The notes beneath the pieces were generated by a model. It was not told the DNA's origin, ran no database searches, and worked only from the letters and a program-made list of their open reading frames with translations. A stretch of DNA of 38,570 nucleotides, taken from Myxococcales bacterium. GTDB taxonomy: Bacteria; Myxococcota_A; UBA796; GCA-2862545. The stretch covers positions 1-38,570 of the forward strand of contig JAHQVJ010000106.1 in the NCBI GenBank assembly GCA_019634415.1. Reading direction: 5' to 3'. Numbering within the stretch: position 1 is the stretch's first letter; each line of letters begins with the position of its first letter. Made by a program: the position numbers and the translations under genes. Positions 30,775 through 38,570 of this stretch are shown here, in pieces.

Positions 30775-31311
30775 ATGACGCGACGCGGCCTGATCCTCGC
30801 TGTGGTGGCGGTGAACGTGATCACCCTGGTGGCCACCAGCCCACCCGTCGAGGAGGTAGTGGACAGCACGTCGTGGCCTGCGCCACAGGGAGGTGGGCTG
30901 CTGCGGTTCACCCTGCAGGTCGAGCACGCTCATCCGCCAGCGTGGGATCGCTGGCCCCACGCCTTCCTGCGCTGGCGTTGGCGGAGCTCCGGAGCGCTGC
31001 CCGCCAACCTGGCGGTGCACCAGCTGCTGCAGCCCACCGATGCACCGACGCCGGAGAATCGGCTGGGGGAGGGCGTGCACTTCTACCGCCAGTCGCCTGC
31101 GTGCGCGGACACGGAGGTGGTGGGCTCCGTCGGTCTGGAGCTGCCCGCCGGGAGTCACACCCTGCACCTCGCCATCGTCGCCGACGAGGCGTTTCGCAGC
31201 CTCGGCGCAGGCGAGCTTCAGGTGGGTGTGGGTTTCGAGTCCCCCATCGAGGAGGCGGATCGGGCGAGACCGAAGCCCACCGTGCGGATCCGCAGTCTGG
31301 CGTTCCCCTGA
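30775..31311 (+). CDS. Exported protein of unknown function
   Basis: This 178-residue protein has an N-terminal hydrophobic segment (MTRRGLILAVVAVNVITLVA) acting as a signal or membrane anchor. The rest is probably periplasmic, with beta-type segments GGLLRFTLQVEHAHPPA and VVGSVGLELPAGSHTLHLAI, and an aromatic-rich DRWPHAFLRWRWRSS. I recognise no family. The ATG at 30775 is 33 bases from the RHH operator, so it may be under the same control. Its 3' end abuts the membrane gene that follows, indicating co-transcription. Confidence 0.72.
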   Translation: MTRRGLILAVVAVNVITLVATSPPVEEVVDSTSWPAPQGGGLLRFTLQVEHAHPPAWDRWPHAFLRWRWRSSGALPANLAVHQLLQPTDAPTPENRLGEGVHFYRQSPACADTEVVGSVGLELPAGSHTLHLAIVADEAFRSLGAGELQVGVGFESPIEEADRARPKPTVRIRSLAFP

Positions 31312-31325
31312 GGCCGGGCGCCCTG

Positions 31326-31742
31326 GTGCTGCACCCGCTGGCACTGGCGGCCACTGGTGTGATGCTGCTCAACGATCACGTGCTCAAGCAGGCCTGCGCG
31401 GGGCTCGTCACGGGAAAGCTGTCGGACGTGACGGGGCTGGTGGTGCTGCCGCTGACGCTGTTCTCCCTTGCGGAGCTGCTGCTCGGGCGCTGCCTCGGCG
31501 TACGCTGGCTCGTCGCGGCGGTGGGCGTGTCGGTCACGGGCTTCGTGCTCGTGGAGCTGTGGCCGCCGGCGACCGCGCTGTGGTGCTGGAGCTGGGGGCT
31601 GCTGCAGTGGCCCGCCCACGCGGTCCTCACCGGCGGCTGGCCGCCGGTGAGACCAGTGGCTGCCGTCTCGGACTGGTCGGACCTCGTCACCCTGCCGGCG
31701 GTGGCGATCTGCGGTATGATCTGGGCGCGGATGCGCGGTTGA
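31326..31742 (+). CDS. Small multi-pass membrane protein of unknown function
   Basis: This 138-residue protein has about four hydrophobic helices. The first region reads MLLNDHVLKQACAGLVTGKL and SDVTGLVVLPLTLFSLAELL; the LNDHxLK and TGKLSDxxGL motif is conserved in unnamed membrane proteins I recall from myxobacteria. Later helices are WLVAAVGVSVTGFVLVELW and VTLPAVAICGMIWARM, with SDWSDL between. The GTG at 31326 is a tentative start; a non-standard CTG at 31308 would overlap the preceding stop. Function unknown. Confidence 0.68.
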   Translation: MLHPLALAATGVMLLNDHVLKQACAGLVTGKLSDVTGLVVLPLTLFSLAELLLGRCLGVRWLVAAVGVSVTGFVLVELWPPATALWCWSWGLLQWPAHAVLTGGWPPVRPVAAVSDWSDLVTLPAVAICGMIWARMRG

Positions 31743-31765
31743 TACCTGGGTAGTTCGAGGTTGGG

Positions 31766-32506
31766 ATGAGCGTCTTGTGGGCATTGGTGTGGGGGTGCGG
31801 TGGGCACGGCCCCATGGACTTCACGGAGCGGCACGACACCATCGCGTTGCCTCGCGTGCTGCCGGCGCAGGTGGGGGGAGGCGAGTCCCGCAGCTGGGTG
31901 AAGCTGGCCCACTTCGGGTACGTGCCTCGGATCACCGGCGAGCCACGCCAGGTGAGCACCGTGGAGGGCCTGCGCATCACCTGCAGTGTGTTCCTGGGCA
32001 AGCTCACCATGGGCGTCGGGCCCGACCGACAAGCCCCGTGGCCGGCTGTGCTTCCAGAGCAGCTGAGCTGCCGCTTGGGGCCGTACACGCTGATCACCCA
32101 CGTCGACGTGGTGGAGCCCCTCTACCGCCACGCCGACGAGCTCGTGGCCCGGCCGGAGCGCCCGACGGAGATTCGACACCTGGGCGCCAGCGGAATCCGG
32201 CAGTTCTTTGCGTTGCCCGAGGAGATACCGGCGTGGTCTGGTAGTTCGACTGTTCTGCAGGCGACGTCGCCCACCACCCATCGCGGCACCTGCCGCGTGC
32301 GAGACACCACGGAGGGGCCCCGCCTCGACGTGACCGTGAGGCCCGGTATCCGCTCGTTCTTTCTGCGTGCAGACCGCAAGCGGATTCCAGATGGGGACTG
32401 GGTCTGCAAGGTGCGCGTGCTCGACGGGCCGTGGGCGCTGCAGCTGCCGCTGCGCACCGTGAACGTGAGTGGCGCGGTCGGGGTCAACGACATCTCGGCT
32501 CGTTGA
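31766..32506 (+). CDS. Putative lipoprotein of unknown function
   Basis: This 246-residue protein starts with MSVLWALVWGCGGHG, a short lipoprotein-like signal. The mature part is probably beta-rich and has three to four Cys (ITCSVFLGKL, LSCRLGPYTLITHVDVVEPL, GTCRVRDTTEG, VCKVRVLDG). It ends VNVSGAVGVNDISAR. I recognise no domain. CGAGGTTGGG precedes the ATG. It follows the membrane gene by 23 bases and overlaps the 3' end of the next, convergent gene by 23 bases. Confidence 0.7.
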   Translation: MSVLWALVWGCGGHGPMDFTERHDTIALPRVLPAQVGGGESRSWVKLAHFGYVPRITGEPRQVSTVEGLRITCSVFLGKLTMGVGPDRQAPWPAVLPEQLSCRLGPYTLITHVDVVEPLYRHADELVARPERPTEIRHLGASGIRQFFALPEEIPAWSGSSTVLQATSPTTHRGTCRVRDTTEGPRLDVTVRPGIRSFFLRADRKRIPDGDWVCKVRVLDGPWALQLPLRTVNVSGAVGVNDISAR

Positions 32507-32906
32507 GCGTGAACGCCTGGGGTTGGCGGTGGATGGAGCCGTCCTTCTTGAAGGTGCCCTGCACGAACGCCAGCGTGCACTCCGACGTGATCGCGTAGGT
32601 CTCCTCGGTGAAGCCGTAGTTCGGCGTGACGCCCCAGGTGAGCGTGAGGGTGTCGCCCTCGCGCGTCCACGTGCCGTCCACCGGACGACCGCTCATGTGC
32701 TTCCACGTGACCGTGACCTCGTCCTGAAGGAACGCCAGAGTCTTGCGGAAGCCCTTGCTGCTGAAGGTCTTGAACGCAGGGCTCGGCAGCGCCGCCTCCG
32801 ACGCTTCGTCACAGGCGCACTCACACTCCTCGACCCCGACCCCTCCACACGCCAGCGCCATACCCACTCCTCCGATCATCCCCACGACCATCACGATGCG
32901 ATGCAT
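32484..32906 (-). CDS. Small lipoprotein of unknown function (extracytoplasmic)
   Basis: This 140-residue lipoprotein has signal MHRIVMVVGMIGGVGMALAC and a LAC lipobox. A short Cys cluster follows (ECECACDEASE). The globular part reads AFLQDEVTVTWKHMSGRPVDG and TWTREGDTLTLTWGVTPNYG, a beta-sandwich-like pattern of the kind found in lipocalin/META-type lipoproteins. No family assigned. AAGGAGAGG lies just before the ATG at 32906, so longer versions upstream are rejected. Confidence 0.75.
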   Translation of the reverse strand: MHRIVMVVGMIGGVGMALACGGVGVEECECACDEASEAALPSPAFKTFSSKGFRKTLAFLQDEVTVTWKHMSGRPVDGTWTREGDTLTLTWGVTPNYGFTEETYAITSECTLAFVQGTFKKDGSIHRQPQAFTLNEPRCR

Positions 32907-32990
32907 GCGACCTCTCCTTGTGGTCAGGAGCAGGTGCAAGGGTGGGGCCGAGACGACGGGACGGGAGAACCTGCGGAATCGCGCCTTCTG

Positions 32991-33010
32991 GGTGACGGAC
33001 GTCCGTCACC
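32991..33010. promoter_or_regulatory. Perfect 20-bp palindrome
   Basis: ggtgacggac followed by gtccgtcacc is a perfect 20-bp palindrome with no spacer. It overlaps the stop of the HTTM gene and lies 85 bases before the start of the lipoprotein at 32906. The core TGAC-N8-GTCA is the type bound by TetR-like repressors; a hairpin terminator is an alternative. No regulator gene is adjacent. Confidence 0.5.
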
Positions 33011-34322
33011 TCGGCTGACGGTCGTCACCCCATCGGTCGCAGCTGCCCTGCAGCGGTGTGATCCAGCGCTGCGCCTGAAGCGCCGTCATCGGCTGAGTCA
33101 GATCGAGGTCGGGCACGATGAACCGCTGGGACCGGCGTCCGTTGAGCGCCGCCCAGGAGTCCACGTAGACCTCGACGTCTCGCCCCTCGGCCTCGTGCTC
33201 GCGCGCCAGGTGCAGGGCGTAGTCGCGGATGAGGTCCGGCTCGGTGCGCATGCGCTGGTGTTGCAGCGGGGTCAGCTGCTCCGAGGGAGACAACCGCCAG
33301 GTCCGCTCGGTGGCGGGCTCGACGATCCGGTACTCCACCAGCCCGGTCTTCTCGTTGAGCAGCACGCGCCAGCCAAAGCGATAGCCGCGCTCCGTCCACG
33401 CCACGTCCGTGCCCCACCACAGGTAGCGCGCAGGGAACAGGGCCAGCACCAGCACCACCGCGGCCAGTGTGGCGCTCCCCAGCGCGCTCGGTGCGGCGCC
33501 TGGCTCGGGTGGCACGGGGGCGTCGGCGACCCAGCGCCGCGGCCAGCTCGGATCCAGCAGCAGCGTGGCGCCCAGGATCATCACGAAGGGGAAGATCCCG
33601 ATGGGGAACAGCCAGCCCACCGCTGCGTGGAACCCGAGCACCAGCCCCATCCCGATCACGCGCGTGCGGGGCCACAGCAGCAGGAAGGGGACGGTCAGAT
33701 CGTAGACCGCGCCGCCCCAGCTCATGGCGAGTGCGGTGGCGTCGTGGGCCAGCAGCCCGCCCAGCACCGGTAGCCCCGCGCGGGCCTGCAGCCAGGTGGT
33801 GAGCGGCTCGGCGCACAGCAGCCAGTCGCTGTTCACCTTGGCGATCCCGGCCCACAGGTACACCAGGGCGATCTCGAAGCGCAGCAGCCACAGCACCCAC
33901 GCCGCCACCCGTGGCCCTCGCCAGCGGGCGCTCCCTGCGGGTGTGCACAGCAGCGTGGCGCCCAGCAGCGTGCAGAGCACGTAGTGGTTCAGGTACAGCG
34001 TCTTGTCGAGCAGCTCGACGGCCACGAAGCTGCCCAGCCACAGCCCCGAGGCCAGTCGCGGGCGCGCCCCTGCCGCGATCGCCACACCCGCCAGCGCCTG
34101 TACCGCGAACAGGCCGTAGAGCACCCGCGCCGGTGGAATCGCGGCCCACGGCACCCACGGGAAGTGCACGGTGGGGGAGAGCAGCAGGGCCTCCACCCAC
34201 CCCAGGGCCACGAAGCGCACCGCCGCGATCGCCCCGATCAGCCCGAACCCCACGCGGAACACCACCAGGCTCGCGGGATCCACCCGCTGACCCAGGCGCG
34301 CGCACAGTCGGGCCAGGGTCAC
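33006..34322 (-). CDS. HTTM-domain / vitamin-K-dependent gamma-carboxylase-like membrane protein
   Basis: This 438-residue polytopic protein has roughly eight hydrophobic helices. HTTM-type landmarks include PASLVVFRVGFGLIGAIAAV, VLYGLFAVQALAGVAIAAGA, LLRFEIALVYLWAGIAKVNS with DWLLCAEPL, and GLVLGFHAAVGWLFPIGIFP. A soluble C-terminal region follows, with WRVLLNEKTGLVEYRIVEPA and DVEVYVDSWAALNGRRSQ. HTTM proteins are related to the membrane part of gamma-glutamyl carboxylases; bacterial functions are mostly unknown. The GTG start overlaps the preceding imelysin stop (GTGA), making it the last gene of the Fur-box operon. Confidence 0.9.
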   Translation of the reverse strand: MTLARLCARLGQRVDPASLVVFRVGFGLIGAIAAVRFVALGWVEALLLSPTVHFPWVPWAAIPPARVLYGLFAVQALAGVAIAAGARPRLASGLWLGSFVAVELLDKTLYLNHYVLCTLLGATLLCTPAGSARWRGPRVAAWVLWLLRFEIALVYLWAGIAKVNSDWLLCAEPLTTWLQARAGLPVLGGLLAHDATALAMSWGGAVYDLTVPFLLLWPRTRVIGMGLVLGFHAAVGWLFPIGIFPFVMILGATLLLDPSWPRRWVADAPVPPEPGAAPSALGSATLAAVVLVLALFPARYLWWGTDVAWTERGYRFGWRVLLNEKTGLVEYRIVEPATERTWRLSPSEQLTPLQHQRMRTEPDLIRDYALHLAREHEAEGRDVEVYVDSWAALNGRRSQRFIVPDLDLTQPMTALQAQRWITPLQGSCDRWGDDRQPR

Positions 34323-35377
34323 CCGTCGCCGTCGTTGTCGTTGAACGTGACGGTGACCGACAGCTCCTGAGCCAGGTCCACCTGGATCGCCACCTGCAAG
34401 ATGCGCAGGGCGTCCTGGGCGCGCTGCACCACCTCGGGCTCCACCGTCAGCGTGGTCGACAGGGGCTCGGGCACCTCCCCCAGCCGGGTGGAGGCGATCT
34501 CGATCAGCGACGACACCTCCTCGGTGAGCGCCGGATCCGTCACCAGGTCCTCCACGCCGTTGCCTGCTTCGTCCACGCCTCCGCGCCAGGCATGCGCCAC
34601 GCCGTCCAGCGCGTCGCGGGCGTCCTGCAGCGAGCGTCCGCTGAAGCGGGACTCCAGCGCGTCCAGCTGTGGCCCCGTGCCGTCGCCCAGGGGCTTGCCG
34701 AGCTTCGTGAGGCGGATGTTCTCCACCGTGAAGGCCATCCGGTTCACCCACTCGTCGAGCACGTCCTGCTCTGTGTCGTAGGTATCGGAGGGGTCGTCTG
34801 CCGGAGCTGTGAGCCGCCCGGTCCAGGGGGTCTGCCAGGTCGTGAGCAGGGTGCTGGCACTGCTCGCCACGTCTGTCGCCGCACCTGCGGCGGCGTCGCA
34901 GCGCCGTGGCGTGGCGGTCAGGCCCGCCAGCGTGTCCTCGCCCCCCGACCACAGCAGGTACTCCACCACCGGCAGCCCTCGTCGCGACGCTCCCTGACGG
35001 CCGAAGTCCGCCGCCGCCACCGGATCCGTGGAGGCGACCAGCTCCTCGACGGCCTCCTCGCTCACGGGCCAGAAGTCCAGCTTCGGCCCGAGCCGCTCCG
35101 GGAACTCCTCGGTGGGGCCGAACTTCACGAGCTCCGCGCGCTTCCACGGCTCCCGCGTACTCCACCAGGCCTGGCGAGCCGCCTCCAGGGTGGTCGCGGT
35201 GGGGTCGGCGCACAGCGCATCGGTGGCCTCCGACATCGTCAGGGCGCGCTCGGCGAAGGTGGCGTAGTGGCTGGTGGCCACCGACGTGGCCAGGTCCGTC
35301 AGCACGGGGGGCAGCGGGCTGTCTTCCCCGCAGTTGCACGCCGTGCAGATCAGGGCAACGGCGCACACGGGACGCAT
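34319..35377 (-). CDS. Imelysin-like lipoprotein, second copy, with altered GxHxxE motif
   Basis: This 352-residue lipoprotein has signal ending ALICTAC. It is an imelysin/M75-type helical protein: LEAARQAWWSTREPWKRAEL, FWPVSEEAVEELVASTD, GLPVVEYLLWSG and DVLDEWVNRMAFTVENIRL. The family motif GxHxxE appears as GLPVVE at 134-139, with Pro136 in the His position, so metal binding there may be lost. Imelysins occur in iron-uptake loci and are thought to bind iron complexes at the cell surface. Start ATG and the upstream DUF1111 stop overlap by one base (TGATG). Confidence 0.9.
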   Translation of the reverse strand: MRPVCAVALICTACNCGEDSPLPPVLTDLATSVATSHYATFAERALTMSEATDALCADPTATTLEAARQAWWSTREPWKRAELVKFGPTEEFPERLGPKLDFWPVSEEAVEELVASTDPVAAADFGRQGASRRGLPVVEYLLWSGGEDTLAGLTATPRRCDAAAGAATDVASSASTLLTTWQTPWTGRLTAPADDPSDTYDTEQDVLDEWVNRMAFTVENIRLTKLGKPLGDGTGPQLDALESRFSGRSLQDARDALDGVAHAWRGGVDEAGNGVEDLVTDPALTEEVSSLIEIASTRLGEVPEPLSTTLTVEPEVVQRAQDALRILQVAIQVDLAQELSVTVTFNDNDGDG

Positions 35378-36744
35378 CACAGGTCCTCCAGGAAGGTCAT
35401 CAGCTGGTCGCGCTGTCGGGCCGACAGCTCGAGGAAGGCATCGCGCGACGCCTCTGCCTCTCCGCCGTGCCACAGGATCGCCTCCTCGAGGCTGCGGGCG
35501 CGCCCGTCGTGCAGGAAGCGGGTGTGCCCGCTGACGTCCTTCACCAGGCCCAGTCCCCACAGGGGAGCCGTGCGCCACTCGCTTCCCGAGGCCTCCCCCA
35601 CCGGCCGGTCGTCGGCCAGGCCCTCCCCCATGTCGTGCAACAGCAGGTCCGTGTAGGGCCAGACGAGCTGCTCCTCCAGGGCTGCCACCGCCGATTCGCC
35701 GGTGACGTGACTGGGCACGTGGCAGCCCGCGCAGCCCGTCTCGTGGAACAGGCGCTTGCCCTTCAGCACCTCGCGATCGTCGGCGTTGCGCCGCACCGGG
35801 ACGGCCAGCGTGCGGGAGTAGGTCACCGTCACGTCGAAGATGTGCTGCTCCACCTCGGGCTCTCCCCCATGGGTCGCAGCCAAGCAGGCGGTCTGACTCG
35901 CGGTGCAGTCGTCGTTCGGCACGAGCGGGCTCGTCAGGCCCATGTCGCCTGCGAACGCGCCCGCCACCTGGCGCGGTACGTCCACCGCGTCGGCCTTCCA
36001 GCCGAAGCGGCCCACCTCGTCGCCGTGACGCTGGATCCGTCCGGAGATGCCATCTGCGTCTGCGTCGTCGGGGTCGGCCAGCGCCTCGAGGCGCTCCACC
36101 GGGATGGCCTCGAGCAGCCCGAGGCCCACCATGTGCGGAGCCACCCGCGCCGAGATCATCAACCCCTCGGCCAGCGGGCCGTAGCCCAGCTCCGACAGCT
36201 CGTACTCGGGCTCGAGCAGCGTGACGCGGGACCCATCGGCGTAGGTGACGGTCCGCGGGACGTGCGTGATGCGGGCGAGGGCCTCGACGGGGATGTCGTC
36301 GTTGGCCTGATCCTGTAGCTGCCCGCCGTAGACCGGATCGGGCATCGGTCCGTCGGGCCCGGGCACGCTCAGACGCAGCAGCAGTCCACCCAGCGGACTG
36401 CGGTCATTGCTCGGTGGGGCGCCCTTCCCGTCGCGGAAGTGGCAGCCCGAGCAGGTGCGGGAGTTGAACATCGGCCCGAGCCCGTCTCGTGCCGTGGTGC
36501 TCGAGGGCGCCTCCACCCAGGCTTGGTTGAAGAAGGCGTTTCCCGAGAAGAAGGCCATCTCGTCGTCGGCGGACAGCCCCTCGGCGGGGGGCACGAAGGC
36601 GTTGTTGCCGAGCAGCAGCCTGTTGGTGGTGTCGCCGCCCGGCAGCCACTCTCCGGGCTCCGGCTTCGAGAAGGGACCGCCGCACGCACTGCAGGCCCCC
36701 AGCACGAGCGGAACGACCCACAGGGCACAGGACGACGCAGTCAT
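35377..36744 (-). CDS. DUF1111 di-heme oxidoreductase-like lipoprotein
   Basis: This 455-residue lipoprotein has signal ending VLGAC and a single DUF1111 domain with two c-type heme sites, CSGCH and CAGCH. Further landmarks are DADGISGRIQ, VGRFGWKAD, YTDLLLHDMGEGLADDRPVG, WRTAPLWGLG and FLHDGRARSLEEAILWHGG. It resembles each half of the double protein at 17599 and the bacterial di-heme peroxidase (MauG-like) group, but activity is unproven. GGAGGTCCC precedes the ATG. It lies between two imelysin genes, a gene order also known from Fur-controlled clusters in gammaproteobacteria. Confidence 0.93.
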   Translation of the reverse strand: MTASSCALWVVPLVLGACSACGGPFSKPEPGEWLPGGDTTNRLLLGNNAFVPPAEGLSADDEMAFFSGNAFFNQAWVEAPSSTTARDGLGPMFNSRTCSGCHFRDGKGAPPSNDRSPLGGLLLRLSVPGPDGPMPDPVYGGQLQDQANDDIPVEALARITHVPRTVTYADGSRVTLLEPEYELSELGYGPLAEGLMISARVAPHMVGLGLLEAIPVERLEALADPDDADADGISGRIQRHGDEVGRFGWKADAVDVPRQVAGAFAGDMGLTSPLVPNDDCTASQTACLAATHGGEPEVEQHIFDVTVTYSRTLAVPVRRNADDREVLKGKRLFHETGCAGCHVPSHVTGESAVAALEEQLVWPYTDLLLHDMGEGLADDRPVGEASGSEWRTAPLWGLGLVKDVSGHTRFLHDGRARSLEEAILWHGGEAEASRDAFLELSARQRDQLMTFLEDL

Positions 36745-36773
36745 GGGACCTCCAGGGCTCGGTCCAGGGGGAG

Positions 36774-37895
<1,122 letters not shown>

Positions 37896-37937
37896 GTGGT
37901 CTCCTGTGTGCGCGAGCGCGCTCGGGCTGGTAACCTG

Positions 37938-37960
37938 TTGAAAATGAAATTCAATTTCAA
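37938..37960. promoter_or_regulatory. Second Fur box, between imelysin operon and divergent gene
   Basis: This 23-bp interrupted palindrome begins TTGAAAATGAAATTCA and ends ATTTCAA. The arms match at 10 of 11 positions. It is identical to the hmu box at 21 of 23 positions when both are oriented alike, with the first 16 bases the same. It lies 42 bases before the imelysin ATG and 30 bases before the divergent GTG at 37991. Confidence 0.88.
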
Positions 37961-37990
37961 TAAGATTGCTCTCCATGGCCTGGAGGTCCC

Positions 37991-38368
37991 GTGCCCCGTC
38001 TAGACGTGCTTCCCTCGACCTGCGTCGAGCCCTTCGAGCCTCCTGGCGAGGACGATCTGTTGCTGGAGGTGCCCTCGGCGCTGTGGGCGCTACAGCAGGC
38101 TCAGCGGCTGGGGCTGAGGGTGCTGGGCCTTCGTCGCGACGAGGGTGGGGGCTGGGTGGAGTGTGCTCCCGAGCTGCTGGCGGAGGTGCGGGGGCTGGCT
38201 GCTGTGCGGCAGCGTCCGGGGTGTGGTGGGATCCGCACGGTCACGTACCTCTGGGGAGCGTCGGGTGCGGTGGGCGCGTGGCTGCTGGATCGTCCGGCGC
38301 GGGCGCCCGAAGATCCGGTGTGGCCGGCGGTGCTGCTACAGGCGATGCTTCGGGCTGCGGCGGTGTGA
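37991..38368 (+). CDS. Protein of unknown function divergent from the imelysin operon
   Basis: This 125-residue soluble protein starts at the GTG at 37991 after a strong GGAGGTCCC ribosome site. It has no signal peptide. Visible features are an acidic N-terminal part (PFEPPGEDDLLLEVP), a helical SALWALQQAQRLGLRVLGLR, GGGWVECAPELLAEVRGLA and a C-terminal VTYLWGASGAVGAWLLDRP. It contains few Cys (TCVEP, VECAPE, PGCGG). I recognise no family. The promoter must overlap the Fur box, so it is probably iron-regulated (inference). It ends 2 bases before the repeat array. Confidence 0.72.
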   Translation: MPRLDVLPSTCVEPFEPPGEDDLLLEVPSALWALQQAQRLGLRVLGLRRDEGGGWVECAPELLAEVRGLAAVRQRPGCGGIRTVTYLWGASGAVGAWLLDRPARAPEDPVWPAVLLQAMLRAAAV

Positions 38369-38370
38369 GG

Positions 38371-38570
38371 GGCGATTGGCGTTCGGCGTTCGGCGATCGG
38401 CGATCAGCGATCAGCGATCAGCGATCAGCGATCAGCGATCAGCGATCAGCGATCAGCGATCAGCGATCAGCGATCAGCGATCAGCGTTCAATGAACGTCG
38501 TTCCTGGCGGTTGGCGCCTGACCACTACCGGCTGACGCCTGACCACTACCGGCTGACACCTGACCACTAC
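38371..38570. repeat. Heptamer (7-bp) tandem array running off the window
   Basis: Seventeen 7-bp units run from 38371 to 38489: one ggcgatt, two ggcgttc, two ggcgatc, eleven agcgatc and one agcgttc. The 7-bp phase is then kept, without slippage, through degenerate units (aatgaac, gtcgttc, ctggcgg, ttggcgc). These lead into a 21-bp higher-order unit, ctgacca-ctaccgg-ctgacgc, repeated to the edge. There are no spacers of CRISPR type. No gene is supported here. Confidence 0.9.

Noticed and set aside
38371..38570. CRISPR array
   Set aside because: Units are 7 bp and contiguous with no unique spacers; no cas genes.

Overview
The window is high-GC DNA with long spurious reading frames on both strands. 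It most likely comes from a chromosome of the myxobacterial / former deltaproteobacterial group (Myxococcota-like). That inference rests on family content: a Ser/Thr kinase fused to ATPase and TPR regions, a DUF4215/FG-GAP lipoprotein, MopE-type Asp/Cys metal-binding repeats, an AgmX/PglI-type zinc-ribbon membrane protein, a 'GVWG..PDD' propeller lipoprotein and many short-signal lipoproteins. No rRNA, tRNA, CRISPR array or intact transposase was seen.

Layout. Positions 1-6.7 kb hold a partial SDR (minus), a TPR protein, a large kinase/ATPase/TPR signalling protein and a lamin-tail lipoprotein. Positions 6.7-8.4 kb hold a methyltransferase divergent from a LysR regulator. Positions 8.46-10.73 kb are a plus-strand run: a small duplicated-motif protein, a quinone oxidoreductase, a small cytochrome c and an AAC(6')-like acetyltransferase. 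Positions 10.73-13.8 kb (minus) are an iron/heme uptake operon, hmuT-hmuU-hmuV-fur, behind a 23-bp Fur-box-like palindrome. Positions 13.9-20.9 kb (minus) hold an FG-GAP lipoprotein and a tight three-gene operon: propeller lipoprotein, a fused double DUF1111 di-heme protein with four CxxCH sites, and a FAAL-ACP fatty-acyl-AMP ligase. Positions 21-24.9 kb (plus) hold a metzincin-like lipoprotein and an apparent four-gene operon: ArsI/CadI-type VOC protein, Cys-rich-tail ECF sigma factor, lipoprotein and MopE-motif/hydrolase fusion. Positions 24.9-29.7 kb hold the AgmX-like protein, a secreted protein, a MOSC protein, an arylsulfotransferase-like lipoprotein and a Uma2 protein. Positions 29.7-33 kb are more accessory: repeats, a broken VWA gene, an RHH regulator with a VOC protein and its palindromic operator, and several orphan proteins. 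Positions 33-38 kb (minus) are a second iron operon, imelysin-DUF1111-imelysin-HTTM, behind a second Fur box nearly identical to the first. That box is shared with a divergent unknown gene at 37991. The window ends in a 200-bp array with strict 7-bp periodicity that runs off the edge.

How the parts connect. The two Fur boxes match at 21 of 23 positions when oriented alike, and a Fur-family gene is the last gene of one of the two operons. This suggests a local, autoregulated iron regulon covering heme uptake and the imelysin/di-heme system. The least familiar assemblies are the double DUF1111 plus FAAL-ACP operon, the ArsI-sigma-lipoprotein-MopE operon, and the Fur-box-linked gene at 37991. 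Family assignments come from reading motifs in the sequence; no database search was run.
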